Source of the DNA: CAYFVR01 sp046541515
GTDB taxonomy: Bacteria; Desulfobacterota; Desulfobacteria; Desulfobacterales; Desulfococcaceae
DNA: 64,000 bases
Assembly (NCBI GenBank): GCA_046541515.1
Contig: JBKHDD010000003.1
Location: 1 to 64,000 of the forward strand
Direction of reading: 5' to 3'
The translations under genes and the position numbers were made by a program. The notes beneath the pieces were generated by a model. The model saw nothing but the letters and a program-made list of their open reading frames with translations. It was not told where the DNA came from and searched no databases. Shown here one piece after another: positions 43,288 through 52,023 of this stretch. Numbering within the stretch: position 1 is the stretch's first letter; every line of letters starts with the position of its first letter.

Positions 43288-44766
43288 TCAACTTCCCCCA
43301 AACGCCGCCTTCACCTTCTCCCGGTCGATTTTTCCAACGGCGGTTTTGGGCAGCTCGGGGACGAACTCGGCGTAACGGGGTTTTTTGTACCGGGCGATTT
43401 TGGACGCAACGAACTCGGCCAGTTCCTCCAGGGTCAGGCTCGCGCCTTTGCGGAGCACGCAGACCGCCTTGACGCCCTCCCCGAATTTGGAATCCGGCAC
43501 GCCGATCACCGAAACCTCCAACACGTCCGGGTGTTCCAGGATGACCGCCTCCACCTCCGCCGGATAGACGTTTTCGCCGCCGGGCTTGATCAGCTCCTTC
43601 TCCGGCTTCCGGCCCTTGAAAAACAGGTAGCCGTCCGCGTCCAGCGCGCCCAAGTCGCCGGTGTGGTGCCAACCGTTGCGAAAGGTGTGGCGGTTGGTTT
43701 CCGGCTGGTTCCAGAAGCCCTGGAAGACCAGCGGCCCCTGCACGACGATCTCGCCGGTTTCGCCCAGGGGAACCTCGTTTTCCCCTTCGTCCACCAGCCG
43801 AAACCGGACGAGCATCCCCTGCCGGCCGGCGGAACCCGGCTTTTCCATGGCCGGGCCAAACGTGACGATGCCGCTGGTTTCCGTCTGGCCGTAAAGCATC
43901 CAGAACTGGGCGTTGGTGCGTTCTTCGAAGGGCTTGATGTTGTCGGGGCCGTCCAGTCCCAAAACGTACCGAAGCGAGGGAACTTTCGCCGAACCGTCGG
44001 CCAGCACGTCGTTGAGGCGGGCCAGCATGGGGGGAAACGCGCCCCACAGGGTCACGTCCTCGGCGACGGTTTTCTTCACCGCCAGCCGTTCGTCGAATTT
44101 TTGGACGACCACGTTCTTGCCGCCCACGTGCATCACCGCCAGGGCCAAATTGATGCCGGTGATGTGAAACATGGGCAGCATGTTCAGGTAGGCGTCCCGG
44201 CCGGAAAGGCCCATGGCTGCGACGGTTTGCAGGTTGGCGGAAATCAGGTTTTCGTGGGTCAGCACCGCGCCCCGGGGCTTGCCTTCCACGGCCGCCGTGT
44301 AAATGATGCAGTAGGGGGCGTCGCCGGCGGGCTCGCCCGGGGGCAGCGGGCCTTCGTAAAACAGGTTTGGCAGTTGTTCAATCCGGTGCAGCGCCCGTTC
44401 CGGCGCGGCGGAGCGAACCCGATCGGCGTGGGCGTCGTCGGCGAAGACCATCTTGGGGGCGCAGTCCGAAAGGATGTAGCCGATCTCCTCGTCGGCCAGC
44501 CGCCAGTTGATGGGGACCACCACGGCGCCCAGGGCCGCGGCCGCGCCAAAGAGGGCGAGGAAGCCGGGATGGTTCAGCGCCAAAATGGCCAACCGGTCGC
44601 CCCGGCCCACGCCCCGGAGAACCAGGCCGGCCGCCAGCCGGTCCACGTCGCTCAGGAACTCCGCAAAGGTTCGGGTTTCGGTTTCCGCCCGAACGGCGAT
44701 TTCGCCGCCGGATATCCGGGCGTTTCGAACGATCATGTCGTAGATCGAAAAACTTCGCATCCGCAT
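43288..44766 (-). CDS. AMP-dependent acyl-CoA synthetase-like protein
   Basis: The 492-residue ANL-superfamily enzyme would activate a carboxylic acid as acyl-AMP and acyl-CoA. Visible motifs are LYGQTETSG (A5), GWHHTGDLGALDADGYLFFKGR (A7-A8), GGENVYPAEVEAVI and the catalytic lysine in KTAVGKIDR. The ATP phosphate loop is unusual: YTAAVEGKPRGAVLTH replaces the typical TSGTTGxPKG. The ATG at 44766 has AAAGGAG seven bases upstream. Substrate length cannot be read. It is transcribed away from the sucrose cluster. Confidence 0.88.
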   Translation of the reverse strand: MRMRSFSIYDMIVRNARISGGEIAVRAETETRTFAEFLSDVDRLAAGLVLRGVGRGDRLAILALNHPGFLALFGAAAALGAVVVPINWRLADEEIGYILSDCAPKMVFADDAHADRVRSAAPERALHRIEQLPNLFYEGPLPPGEPAGDAPYCIIYTAAVEGKPRGAVLTHENLISANLQTVAAMGLSGRDAYLNMLPMFHITGINLALAVMHVGGKNVVVQKFDERLAVKKTVAEDVTLWGAFPPMLARLNDVLADGSAKVPSLRYVLGLDGPDNIKPFEERTNAQFWMLYGQTETSGIVTFGPAMEKPGSAGRQGMLVRFRLVDEGENEVPLGETGEIVVQGPLVFQGFWNQPETNRHTFRNGWHHTGDLGALDADGYLFFKGRKPEKELIKPGGENVYPAEVEAVILEHPDVLEVSVIGVPDSKFGEGVKAVCVLRKGASLTLEELAEFVASKIARYKKPRYAEFVPELPKTAVGKIDREKVKAAFGGS

Positions 44767-45016
44767 GGCTCGGCTCCTTTGTCTGGGAGAAGGTGTAAAC
44801 GAAATATGTTCCAACAAAGGAAGAGGTGTCAAGACGGAACCAGGCGCGATTTTTCCCGATTTGATTTTCGTGAGAAGTTTTGATATTTTTGCAAGGTTAC
44901 GGTTGCGGTTTCATTCTTTGGGACCGCCCCGGCCTCTCATCTTTTTTTCCGGACTTGCTCGCCTTCCAAAACCGAACTCTCCGATCCCGAAACGGGATTT
45001 GAAAGGAGGAACGTTC

Positions 45017-45928
45017 ATGATCCTGGCCATTGGCGAAATCCTCTACGACGTGTTTCCGGAAACCAAGCGCCTCGGCGGCGCGCCCTTCAATTTCGCCGCC
45101 CATCTTCGAGCCGCGGGCTTCCCCGTGGTTTTCGTGAGCCGGGTGGGGGACGACCCCGACGGTCAATCCATTCGCGCGGTGGTCGAGCGACGTGGCTTCG
45201 ATCCCGAGTTTCTGCAGACCGACCCGGACCATCCCACCGGGCACGTCAACGTAACTTTGGACGACCAGGGCGTGCCCACATTCGACATCGTCCGGGACGT
45301 GGCCTACGACCATCTGGAATTTACCGACCGGCTGGCCAAGGCCGTGAACAGCGGTCCCCGGATGATCTACTACGGGACCCTGATTCAGCGAACCCGACAA
45401 GGGTTCCACGCCCTGCGTCGCCTGCTGAACGCCCGGCCGGCCGGAACTCGTTGTTTCTACGACATCAACCTGCGGCCAAACGCCTACTCCGGGGAAGTGA
45501 TCGCCGAAAGCCTGCGCCATTGCGACTTGCTGAAAATCAGCGACGAAGAGCTGGACGAAATCCTCCCCCTGTTTGATCTGGATTCGGCGGAGGACGCCGA
45601 CGCGGCGGTGGGCGTTCTGCGAGACCGGTTCGACATCCCCTGGGTCTGCCGAACCCGGGGCGCGGCGGGCGGCGTGCTCTACACGCCTGAGGGCCGCTTC
45701 GCCGAATCGGCGAACGAATCGGTGGAGGTGGTGGACACGGTGGGGGCCGGCGACGCCTACGCCGCCGTGCTGGCCGCCGGATTCCTGCAAGGATGGCCCC
45801 CCAAGCGGATCATCCGCCGGGCCAACCGATTCGCGGCTCGACTGTGCGAGATTTCGGGCGCCGTTCCCGAAGAAGATTCCGTTTACGAAGAACTCCGAAC
45901 CTGGACTCGGGAGGACGGCCACGAATGA
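45017..45928 (+). CDS. PfkB-family carbohydrate kinase, probable fructokinase
   Basis: The 303-residue kinase has LGGAPFNFAAHLRAAGFPVVFVSRVG at its start (split here only by reading) and the DTVGAGDAYAAVLAAG box near residue 240 with the catalytic aspartate and anion hole. PfkB members phosphorylate many sugars. Fructose is inferred because it is coupled (4-base overlap) to sucrose-phosphate synthase and followed by sucrose synthase, whose cleavage of sucrose releases fructose. The start follows GAAAGGAGGAACG. Confidence 0.9.
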   Translation: MILAIGEILYDVFPETKRLGGAPFNFAAHLRAAGFPVVFVSRVGDDPDGQSIRAVVERRGFDPEFLQTDPDHPTGHVNVTLDDQGVPTFDIVRDVAYDHLEFTDRLAKAVNSGPRMIYYGTLIQRTRQGFHALRRLLNARPAGTRCFYDINLRPNAYSGEVIAESLRHCDLLKISDEELDEILPLFDLDSAEDADAAVGVLRDRFDIPWVCRTRGAAGGVLYTPEGRFAESANESVEVVDTVGAGDAYAAVLAAGFLQGWPPKRIIRRANRFAARLCEISGAVPEEDSVYEELRTWTREDGHE

Positions 45929-48126
45929 AAAAGGACAAGGAGAAAACGGGACTCTATTTCCAGATCTTCAGCATTCACGGCCTGGTCCGCCACCACAACA
46001 TGGAGCTGGGACGGGACGCCGACACCGGCGGGCAGGTGAAATACGTGGTGGAGCTGGGCGAAGCCCTCTCCCAGCACGAAAGCGTGCAACGGGTGGACCT
46101 GTTCACCCGGCTCATCGACGACAAGCGGGTGTCCGACGACTACAAGGTCCCGGTGGAGGAGGTCAACGAAAAGTTCCGCATCGTCCGCATCCAGTGCGGC
46201 GGCAAGCGCTACATCCGCAAGGAGCTGCTCTGGCCCCACCTGGACGAATACATCGACAAGACCATCAAATTCATCAAGCGGGAGGGGCTGACCCCGGACA
46301 TCGTCCACGGCCACTACCCCGACGCCGGTTACGTGGGCATCTGGCTGTCCGCCTATTTCGGCACGCCCTTCGTTTTTACCGGCCATTCCCTGGGCCGGCC
46401 CAAACAGCAAAAGCTGTTGAACGACGGGATGAAGGAGGAGGAAATTAACAAAAAATACCACATCGACACCCGGATCCGCGTGGAAGAGGAGATCATCAAA
46501 AACGCCGATCTCATCGTCGCCAGCACCCGCCAAGAGATCGACAAGCAATACGGGATGTACGAGAACAAAAAACTGGCCAACCGCTTCGCCGTCATCCCCC
46601 CGGGCATCAACCTGGAAAAATTTTATCCCTACTATCACGACCTGCTGCCGGAATCGCGCAAGGTGGAAGAGTCGATCCAGGCCCACGCCTCGGTGCTGGA
46701 GGAGATGAACCGCTTTTTCATCAACCCGGAAAAGCCGCTGGTCCTGGCCCTGTGCCGGGCGGACAAGCGAAAGAACATCAACGGTCTGGTGGAGGCCTTC
46801 GGCAAGGACCGGGAACTTCAGGCCATCGCCAACCTGGCGGTGTTCGCCGGCATTCGCAAAAACATCAAGGAGATGGAGGAGAACGAAAAGGACGTTCTCA
46901 CCGAAATGCTCCTGATGATGGACAAATACGACCTTTACGGCAAAATGGCCATCCCCAAAAAGCATGATTTCACCTACGAAGTGCCGGAGCTGTACCGCAT
47001 CGTCGGAGAAAAAAAAGGGGTGTTCGTCAACGTGGCGCTGACCGAACCCTTCGGCATGACTCTCATCGAAGCATCGGCCTGCGGCGTGCCCATCGTGGCC
47101 ACCAACGACGGCGGCCCCCGGGACATCATCGCCAACTGCCAGAACGGCGCGCTGGTGGACCCGGTGAAAACCGACGACATCGCCAAGTCCATCAAGTCGA
47201 TTATTGTGGACCCGGAAAAGTGGAAGGAGCTGTCCGCCAACGGCATCCAAGGCGTAAACCGGCACTACGCCTGGGACGCCCACGTGGACAAGTATCTGGA
47301 CGCCATCGACGATTTCCTGGACGGAAAGAAAAAGGGGGCGTCCATCTTCAGGCGGGCGGCGGACAATCCGGTGGGCGACCGGTTGACCAACCTCAATTAC
47401 CTGGTCATCACCGACATCGACAACACCCTCCTCGGCGCGCCGGAATCCCTGGAACGGCTAAAGGGAATTCTGCGGGAGAACTGGGACCACATCGGTTTCG
47501 GCGTGGCCACGGGCCGCACGGTGGAATCGACCCTGGAGGTTTTTCGGCGGTTCGACCTGCAGCCCCCCGACGTGATTATCTCCTCGGTGGGCACCGAGCT
47601 GTACTACGGCGACGCCTCCTTCCCGGACAAGGGGTGGCAGGCCCACATCTCCAAGCGATGGAACCGCAAGCGAATTCAAAAGGCTCTGGAAGACATCGAT
47701 TTCCTGTCCTACCAGGAGGAGGAGTTCCAGCGGCCCTACAAAATCAGCTACTACATGGCTCCGGAAAAAGACCGACTGGCCCTGCTTCACGACCGGCTCC
47801 TCAAAAAGCGGTGCCACTTTAATCTGGTTTATTCCGACGGCCAGTTCCTGGACATTCTGCCCTTCCGAGCCTCCAAGGGCAAGGCGGTGCAGTACCTCAG
47901 CTACAAGTGGGAAATTCCCATCGGGAACATCATGGTTTGCGGCGATTCCGGCAACGACGCGGAAATGTTGCGGACCAACGCCCTGGGCGTGGTGGCCGGC
48001 AACCATGACGGCCAGTTGGACGCCCTGCGGGGCAAGCGCCGCATCTATTTCTCCAACGAACCCAGCGCGGCCGCCATCATGGACGGCCTTCGTCATTACC
48101 AATTCCTCCGAAACGCGGAGAACTAA
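45925..48126 (+). CDS. Sucrose-phosphate synthase with C-terminal sucrose-phosphatase-like domain
   Basis: The 733-residue protein has a GT4 glycosyltransferase (about 1-475): GRDADTGGQVKYVVELG as the N-terminal signature, HGHYPDAGYVG, GHSLGRPKQQKLL and TEPFGMTLIEASACGVP with the catalytic E-x7-E. A HAD-type domain (about 490-733) has DIDNT as the DxDxT nucleophile motif at 496-500 and GDSGNDAEML as the metal-binding end. It should make sucrose-6-phosphate from UDP- or ADP-glucose and fructose-6-phosphate and may remove the phosphate itself. Its start shares ATGA with the kinase stop. Confidence 0.94.
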   Translation: MKKDKEKTGLYFQIFSIHGLVRHHNMELGRDADTGGQVKYVVELGEALSQHESVQRVDLFTRLIDDKRVSDDYKVPVEEVNEKFRIVRIQCGGKRYIRKELLWPHLDEYIDKTIKFIKREGLTPDIVHGHYPDAGYVGIWLSAYFGTPFVFTGHSLGRPKQQKLLNDGMKEEEINKKYHIDTRIRVEEEIIKNADLIVASTRQEIDKQYGMYENKKLANRFAVIPPGINLEKFYPYYHDLLPESRKVEESIQAHASVLEEMNRFFINPEKPLVLALCRADKRKNINGLVEAFGKDRELQAIANLAVFAGIRKNIKEMEENEKDVLTEMLLMMDKYDLYGKMAIPKKHDFTYEVPELYRIVGEKKGVFVNVALTEPFGMTLIEASACGVPIVATNDGGPRDIIANCQNGALVDPVKTDDIAKSIKSIIVDPEKWKELSANGIQGVNRHYAWDAHVDKYLDAIDDFLDGKKKGASIFRRAADNPVGDRLTNLNYLVITDIDNTLLGAPESLERLKGILRENWDHIGFGVATGRTVESTLEVFRRFDLQPPDVIISSVGTELYYGDASFPDKGWQAHISKRWNRKRIQKALEDIDFLSYQEEEFQRPYKISYYMAPEKDRLALLHDRLLKKRCHFNLVYSDGQFLDILPFRASKGKAVQYLSYKWEIPIGNIMVCGDSGNDAEMLRTNALGVVAGNHDGQLDALRGKRRIYFSNEPSAAAIMDGLRHYQFLRNAEN

Positions 48127-48161
48127 AGCCATTACCGTTCATTTTGCCGGGAAAATGGCAG

Positions 48162-48180
48162 GGGCGAATTGGATTCGCCC
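48162..48180 (+). promoter_or_regulatory. Intercistronic hairpin between the two sucrose genes
   Basis: GGGCGAATtggATTCGCCC forms an 8-bp stem in the 128-base gap between the phosphate synthase and sucrose synthase genes. It lacks a T-tract, so an mRNA-stability or processing role is more likely than termination. Confidence 0.5.
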
Positions 48181-48254
48181 TTGGTCAATCCGACACGATT
48201 GCCCCGTTGAAATCCCAAATTGAACGGTATTGGAACCAAAGCGGAGAAGCGACC

Positions 48255-50654
48255 ATGGAAAACCGACTGCCGGAGCTGATCGACGAGACGGAACACAATG
48301 AATTCAAAGACTTCATCTTCATCGTCACCAACCAGGAATCCCGGTATTTGCTGCGAAACGACATTCTCCTCACTTTTCGGGAATTCGTCCGGCGGAAAGA
48401 GCTGGGTGAGGACTTTCAACGGAATTCTTCCATGGCCCGGTTCCTGGACCGGGTCCATGAGTTGTTTCTGATCGAGGATTTCATTCTCCTCCTGCACCGC
48501 TACGACATCGCCAAATACCGGTTTTACCGGATGACCACCAGCGGGGAGTATATCGAAGAGATCGCCGTGGGCGATTACCTGAAGCACAAGGACATCTACG
48601 TCCAGGGACAGCGGGAGGTTCGCCGCAAGCCGCCGCTTACGGTGGATTTTATGCCCTTTTACGACTATTCCCCCTCCATGCGGGACCCCCGGAACATCGG
48701 CAACGGCATTCGGTACATGAACAAGCACCTGTCCAGCTCCCTGTTCCAGAATCCGGAACGGTGGGGGCGCAAACTGTTCGAGTTCATGCAGATTCACAAG
48801 ATCAACGGCCATCAGCTCCTCCTCAACGGGTCCATCCACACCGAACTGCGCCAATTTCGGGAAACGCTGGAGGACACCCTCCGATGGCTGCGGGACCAGC
48901 CCGACGACCGGCCGGTGGACGACGTGCGGGAACGGCTGAAGCGGGAAGGCTTCGAGGAGGGGTGGGGCCGGAACGTGGGCCGCATTCGGCAGACCATGGG
49001 CCTGCTTCAAGACCTCTTCAACGAGCCGGACCCGGAAAACCTGGAGCAGTTCATCGGCCGGATTCCCATGATCTCCAAGATCGCGGTCATCTCTCCACAC
49101 GGATGGTTCGGGCAGGAAAACGTGCTGGGCCGGCCGGACACCGGCGGCCAGGTCATCTACATCCTGGACCAGGTGCGGGCCCTGGAAAAATATCTGGCCA
49201 ACCGGTTTTACGAGGCCGGCATCGAGCTGTCCCCCAAGATCATCATCCTCACCCGTCAGATTCCCGACGCCGAGGGCACCACCTGCGACCAGCGCATCGA
49301 AAAGGTTTTCGGCGCGGTCAACTGCTTCATTTTGCGGGTGCCCTTCAAGGACCGGGATATGAACGTGGTGCGCCACTGGATTTCCCGGTTCCACGTCTGG
49401 CCCTACCTGGACCGGTTCGCCTACGACTCCCGCCGGGAGCTGGTCGGCGAGTTTCAGGGCAAACCCGATCTGATCATCGGCAATTATTCCGACGGCAATC
49501 TGGTGGCCACCCTGCTCTCCGATCAGCTCGACGTGATCCAGTGCACCATCGCCCACGCGCTGGAAAAGACCAAATACCTCTTTTCGGACCTCTACTGGAA
49601 GGACATGGAGAAGGACTACAACTTTTCCCTCCAGTTCACGGCGGACATGATCGCCATGAACAAGTCGGACTTCGTCATCGCCAGCACCTACCAGGAGATC
49701 GCGGGGACGGAGAACAGCATCGGCCAATACGAATCCCACCAGTTCTTCACGTTGCCGGGTCTCTACCGGGCCACCGGCGGGGTCAACCTTTTCGCGCCCA
49801 AGTTCAACATCGTGCCGCCGGGCGTGGACGAGAAAAACTATTTCCCCTACACCGAGAACGACCGGCGGGCGGACGCCAAGACGAAACACTGGGAACAACG
49901 GCTGTTTACCGCCGAAACCGACGACATTTTCGGCCACCTGGAAGACGTGGACAAAATGCCGCTGTTCACCATGGCCCGGTTCGACAAGATAAAGAACATC
50001 ACCGGCCTGATCCACGCCTTCGGCAAAAGCGATCTGCTGAAGGAAAAGTGCAACCTGATCTTCGCCGCCGGCACCATCCACATCGACGAGTCCAAGGACC
50101 GGGAGGAGCGGGAGCAGATCCAGACCGCCTATCGGTTGATCGACGAGCTGGGGCTTTTCGGTCATGTCCGCTGGCTGCCCAGCGTCAACAAGCTGGACAC
50201 CGGCGAAGTCTATCGGATCATCGCCGACCATCGGGGCGCCTTCATTCAGCCGGCGCTGTTCGAAGCCTTCGGCCTGACGGTTCTGGAGGCGATGCTGTCG
50301 GGTCTGCCGACCCTGGCCACCCAGTTCGGCGGCCCCTCGGAAATCATCGAGGACGGGGTCAGCGGCTTTTTGCTGAACACCAGCAAACCGGAGGTCATGG
50401 CCGAGGACATCGAGCGGTTCGTGAAGCGATGCGGAAACCAGGAAAAGTCCTGGGAGGAAATCTCCAAAAACGGGGTCCGGCGGGTGCTGGAGAAATTCAC
50501 CTGGCGCCAGTACAGCGAACGGCTCATGCACCTGACCAAGCTCTACGGCTTCTGGCGCTACGCCGCGGCGGAAGAGGGCATGGTGAAAATGGACCGTTAC
50601 TGCGACCTGCTCTACCACCTGATGCTGCGGAATCGCGCCGAGGCGTTGTACTAA
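48255..50654 (+). CDS. Sucrose synthase
   Basis: The 799-residue enzyme is full length for plant and bacterial sucrose synthase and reversibly converts sucrose plus NDP to NDP-glucose plus fructose. The N-terminal regulatory region spans about 1-270. The GT4 domain has SPHGWFGQENVLGRPDTGGQ near 285, then GNYSDGNLVATLLS, and FEAFGLTVLEAMLSGLPTLA with the E-x7-E pair near 675. The ATG at 48255 has GGAGAAGCG upstream; an earlier in-frame start at 48144 adds unrelated residues. With the kinase and phosphate synthase it gives a complete sucrose make-and-break cycle. Confidence 0.95.
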   Translation: MENRLPELIDETEHNEFKDFIFIVTNQESRYLLRNDILLTFREFVRRKELGEDFQRNSSMARFLDRVHELFLIEDFILLLHRYDIAKYRFYRMTTSGEYIEEIAVGDYLKHKDIYVQGQREVRRKPPLTVDFMPFYDYSPSMRDPRNIGNGIRYMNKHLSSSLFQNPERWGRKLFEFMQIHKINGHQLLLNGSIHTELRQFRETLEDTLRWLRDQPDDRPVDDVRERLKREGFEEGWGRNVGRIRQTMGLLQDLFNEPDPENLEQFIGRIPMISKIAVISPHGWFGQENVLGRPDTGGQVIYILDQVRALEKYLANRFYEAGIELSPKIIILTRQIPDAEGTTCDQRIEKVFGAVNCFILRVPFKDRDMNVVRHWISRFHVWPYLDRFAYDSRRELVGEFQGKPDLIIGNYSDGNLVATLLSDQLDVIQCTIAHALEKTKYLFSDLYWKDMEKDYNFSLQFTADMIAMNKSDFVIASTYQEIAGTENSIGQYESHQFFTLPGLYRATGGVNLFAPKFNIVPPGVDEKNYFPYTENDRRADAKTKHWEQRLFTAETDDIFGHLEDVDKMPLFTMARFDKIKNITGLIHAFGKSDLLKEKCNLIFAAGTIHIDESKDREEREQIQTAYRLIDELGLFGHVRWLPSVNKLDTGEVYRIIADHRGAFIQPALFEAFGLTVLEAMLSGLPTLATQFGGPSEIIEDGVSGFLLNTSKPEVMAEDIERFVKRCGNQEKSWEEISKNGVRRVLEKFTWRQYSERLMHLTKLYGFWRYAAAEEGMVKMDRYCDLLYHLMLRNRAEALY

Positions 50655-50689
50655 GGAAATTTGCAGCAAAGGCCGTACGCGAACCCTCC

Positions 50690-50718
50690 GGGAGCGACGC
50701 GTTGCACTCGTCGCTCCC
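50690..50718 (+). terminator. Hairpin after sucrose synthase
   Basis: GGGAGCGACG / CGTCGCTCCC (50690-50699 and 50709-50718) is a perfect 10-bp stem 35 bases after the stop. The following bases are not T-rich, so it may be an mRNA 3'-end stabiliser or Rho-assisted terminator. Confidence 0.55.
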
Positions 50719-50801
50719 CGCCCGGATTTGCCCCGTCGGATGGCGGCTCGGCGGCGGAGACGCCCTTCCGGCGATCCGACTTGTTTTTACCCTCACCCAA
50801 T

Positions 50802-50829
50802 TTTAACCCCATTGTAACCTTTTTTTAAC
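50802..50829 (+). promoter_or_regulatory. Pho-box-like triple direct repeat upstream of phnD
   Basis: Three hexamers, TTTAAC (50802), TGTAAC (50813) and TTTAAC (50824), sit at an exact 11-base period with 5-base spacers. An 11-base period of direct repeats is the known layout of PhoB/PhoP binding sites, and the downstream genes are phosphorus-compound transport genes. Site and regulator are inferred. Confidence 0.55.
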
Positions 50830-50954
50830 AAATACCGGTTAGGTTGCGCTTTCCCGACGGGAGGGCGTTCCGGTTCATTTCGCAAATCCCCGCATTTGCC
50901 GTTTCCCCTCCTCCAGGGATTCACTTTTTTCTCTTTTACCCCTCGGAGGAATTC

Positions 50955-51935
50955 ATGAAAAATCTTTACGTTCGCTCGCCGTACCTCTTCGCCGCCGTCG
51001 CCGTTGCCATGCTGACCTTCGGGGCCGCCCCGGCCCTGGCCGAAGACTGTTACCGGGGAACCCTGGACGCGGCCTACTGCGACCGCAACCGCGATCTGGT
51101 GGCCGATCTCCCGGTGGACCCAGACGAATGGGTGAACCCGGACACCATCATCTTTTCCTACACCCCGGTGGAAGACCCCGCCGTCTACCAGAAGGTTTGG
51201 GACGGCTTCGTAAAGCACCTGGCCGAGGTGACGGGCAAGAAGGCGGTCTTCTTTCCCGTGCAGAGCTACGCGGCCCAGTACGAGGCCATGCGCTCGGGCC
51301 GACTGCACATCGCGGGCGTCAACACCGGCGGCAATCCGGTGGCCGTGAACTGCGCCGGGTTCGTGCCCTTCGCCATGATGGCGGCCGAGGACGGCTCCTT
51401 CGGATACGAAATGGAGATCATCGTTCCGGCCGACAGCCCCATCCAGTCGCCCGACGACCTGAAAGGCAAGACCCTGGCCTTCACGTCTCCCACCTCCAAT
51501 TCGGGCTTCAAGGCCCCCTCGGCCATTCTCAAGGCCGATTTCGGCCTGATCGCCGACGAGGATTTCAAGACCGCCTTCTCCGGCAAGCACGACAATTCCA
51601 TCCTGGGCGTCGCCAACAAGGACTACGAGGCCGCGGCGATCGCCAATTCGGTGCTCAAGCGGATGATCGACCGGGGCGCCGTGGACCCGGCCAAAATCCG
51701 GTCCATCTACAAATCCGCGACCTTCCCCACCACCGGCTACGGCCACGCCCACAACCTCCATCCGGAGGTGGCCGCCAAAATCCGGCAGGCCTTCTTCACC
51801 TTTCCGTGGGAAGGTTCCGACCTGCAGAAGGAATTCGCCAATGAAGGCATGTTCATCGCCATCAGCTACGAGCACGACTGGGCGGTGATCCGGAAGATCG
51901 ACGCCGCCAACGACGTGACCTACGACTGCAAGTAA
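50955..51935 (+). CDS. phnD: Phosphonate/phosphate-ester-type ABC transporter substrate-binding protein
   Basis: The 326-residue periplasmic binding protein has a signal peptide ending near APALAED. Its body matches the PhnD family: VQSYAAQYEAMRSGRLHIAG, the anion-binding TSPTSNSGFKAPSAIL region and a YGHAHNLHPEVAAKI segment. Ligands in this family include phosphonates, phosphite and phosphate esters, and sequence alone does not decide. The ATG at 50955 has GGAGGA upstream. It is the first gene of a four-gene transporter preceded by a Pho-box-like repeat. No C-P lyase gene follows. Confidence 0.9.
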   Translation: MKNLYVRSPYLFAAVAVAMLTFGAAPALAEDCYRGTLDAAYCDRNRDLVADLPVDPDEWVNPDTIIFSYTPVEDPAVYQKVWDGFVKHLAEVTGKKAVFFPVQSYAAQYEAMRSGRLHIAGVNTGGNPVAVNCAGFVPFAMMAAEDGSFGYEMEIIVPADSPIQSPDDLKGKTLAFTSPTSNSGFKAPSAILKADFGLIADEDFKTAFSGKHDNSILGVANKDYEAAAIANSVLKRMIDRGAVDPAKIRSIYKSATFPTTGYGHAHNLHPEVAAKIRQAFFTFPWEGSDLQKEFANEGMFIAISYEHDWAVIRKIDAANDVTYDCK

Positions 51936-51959
51936 TCTCGACTTTTCCGTCGTCGCCGC

Positions 51960-51991
51960 CGAACCGCTCCCCGGGAGCGGTTCGGTTTTTC
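51960..51991 (+). terminator. Strong internal terminator between phnD and phnC
   Basis: CCGAACCGCTCCC (51960-51972) pairs perfectly with GGGAGCGGTTCGG (51974-51986), followed by five T residues. It lies between co-oriented transporter genes and so probably reduces read-through into phnC, giving more binding protein than ATPase and permease. Confidence 0.8.
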
Positions 51992-52023
51992 GCTTTTTTT
52001 TCCGTTTTTCGGGAGCCCGTTCC

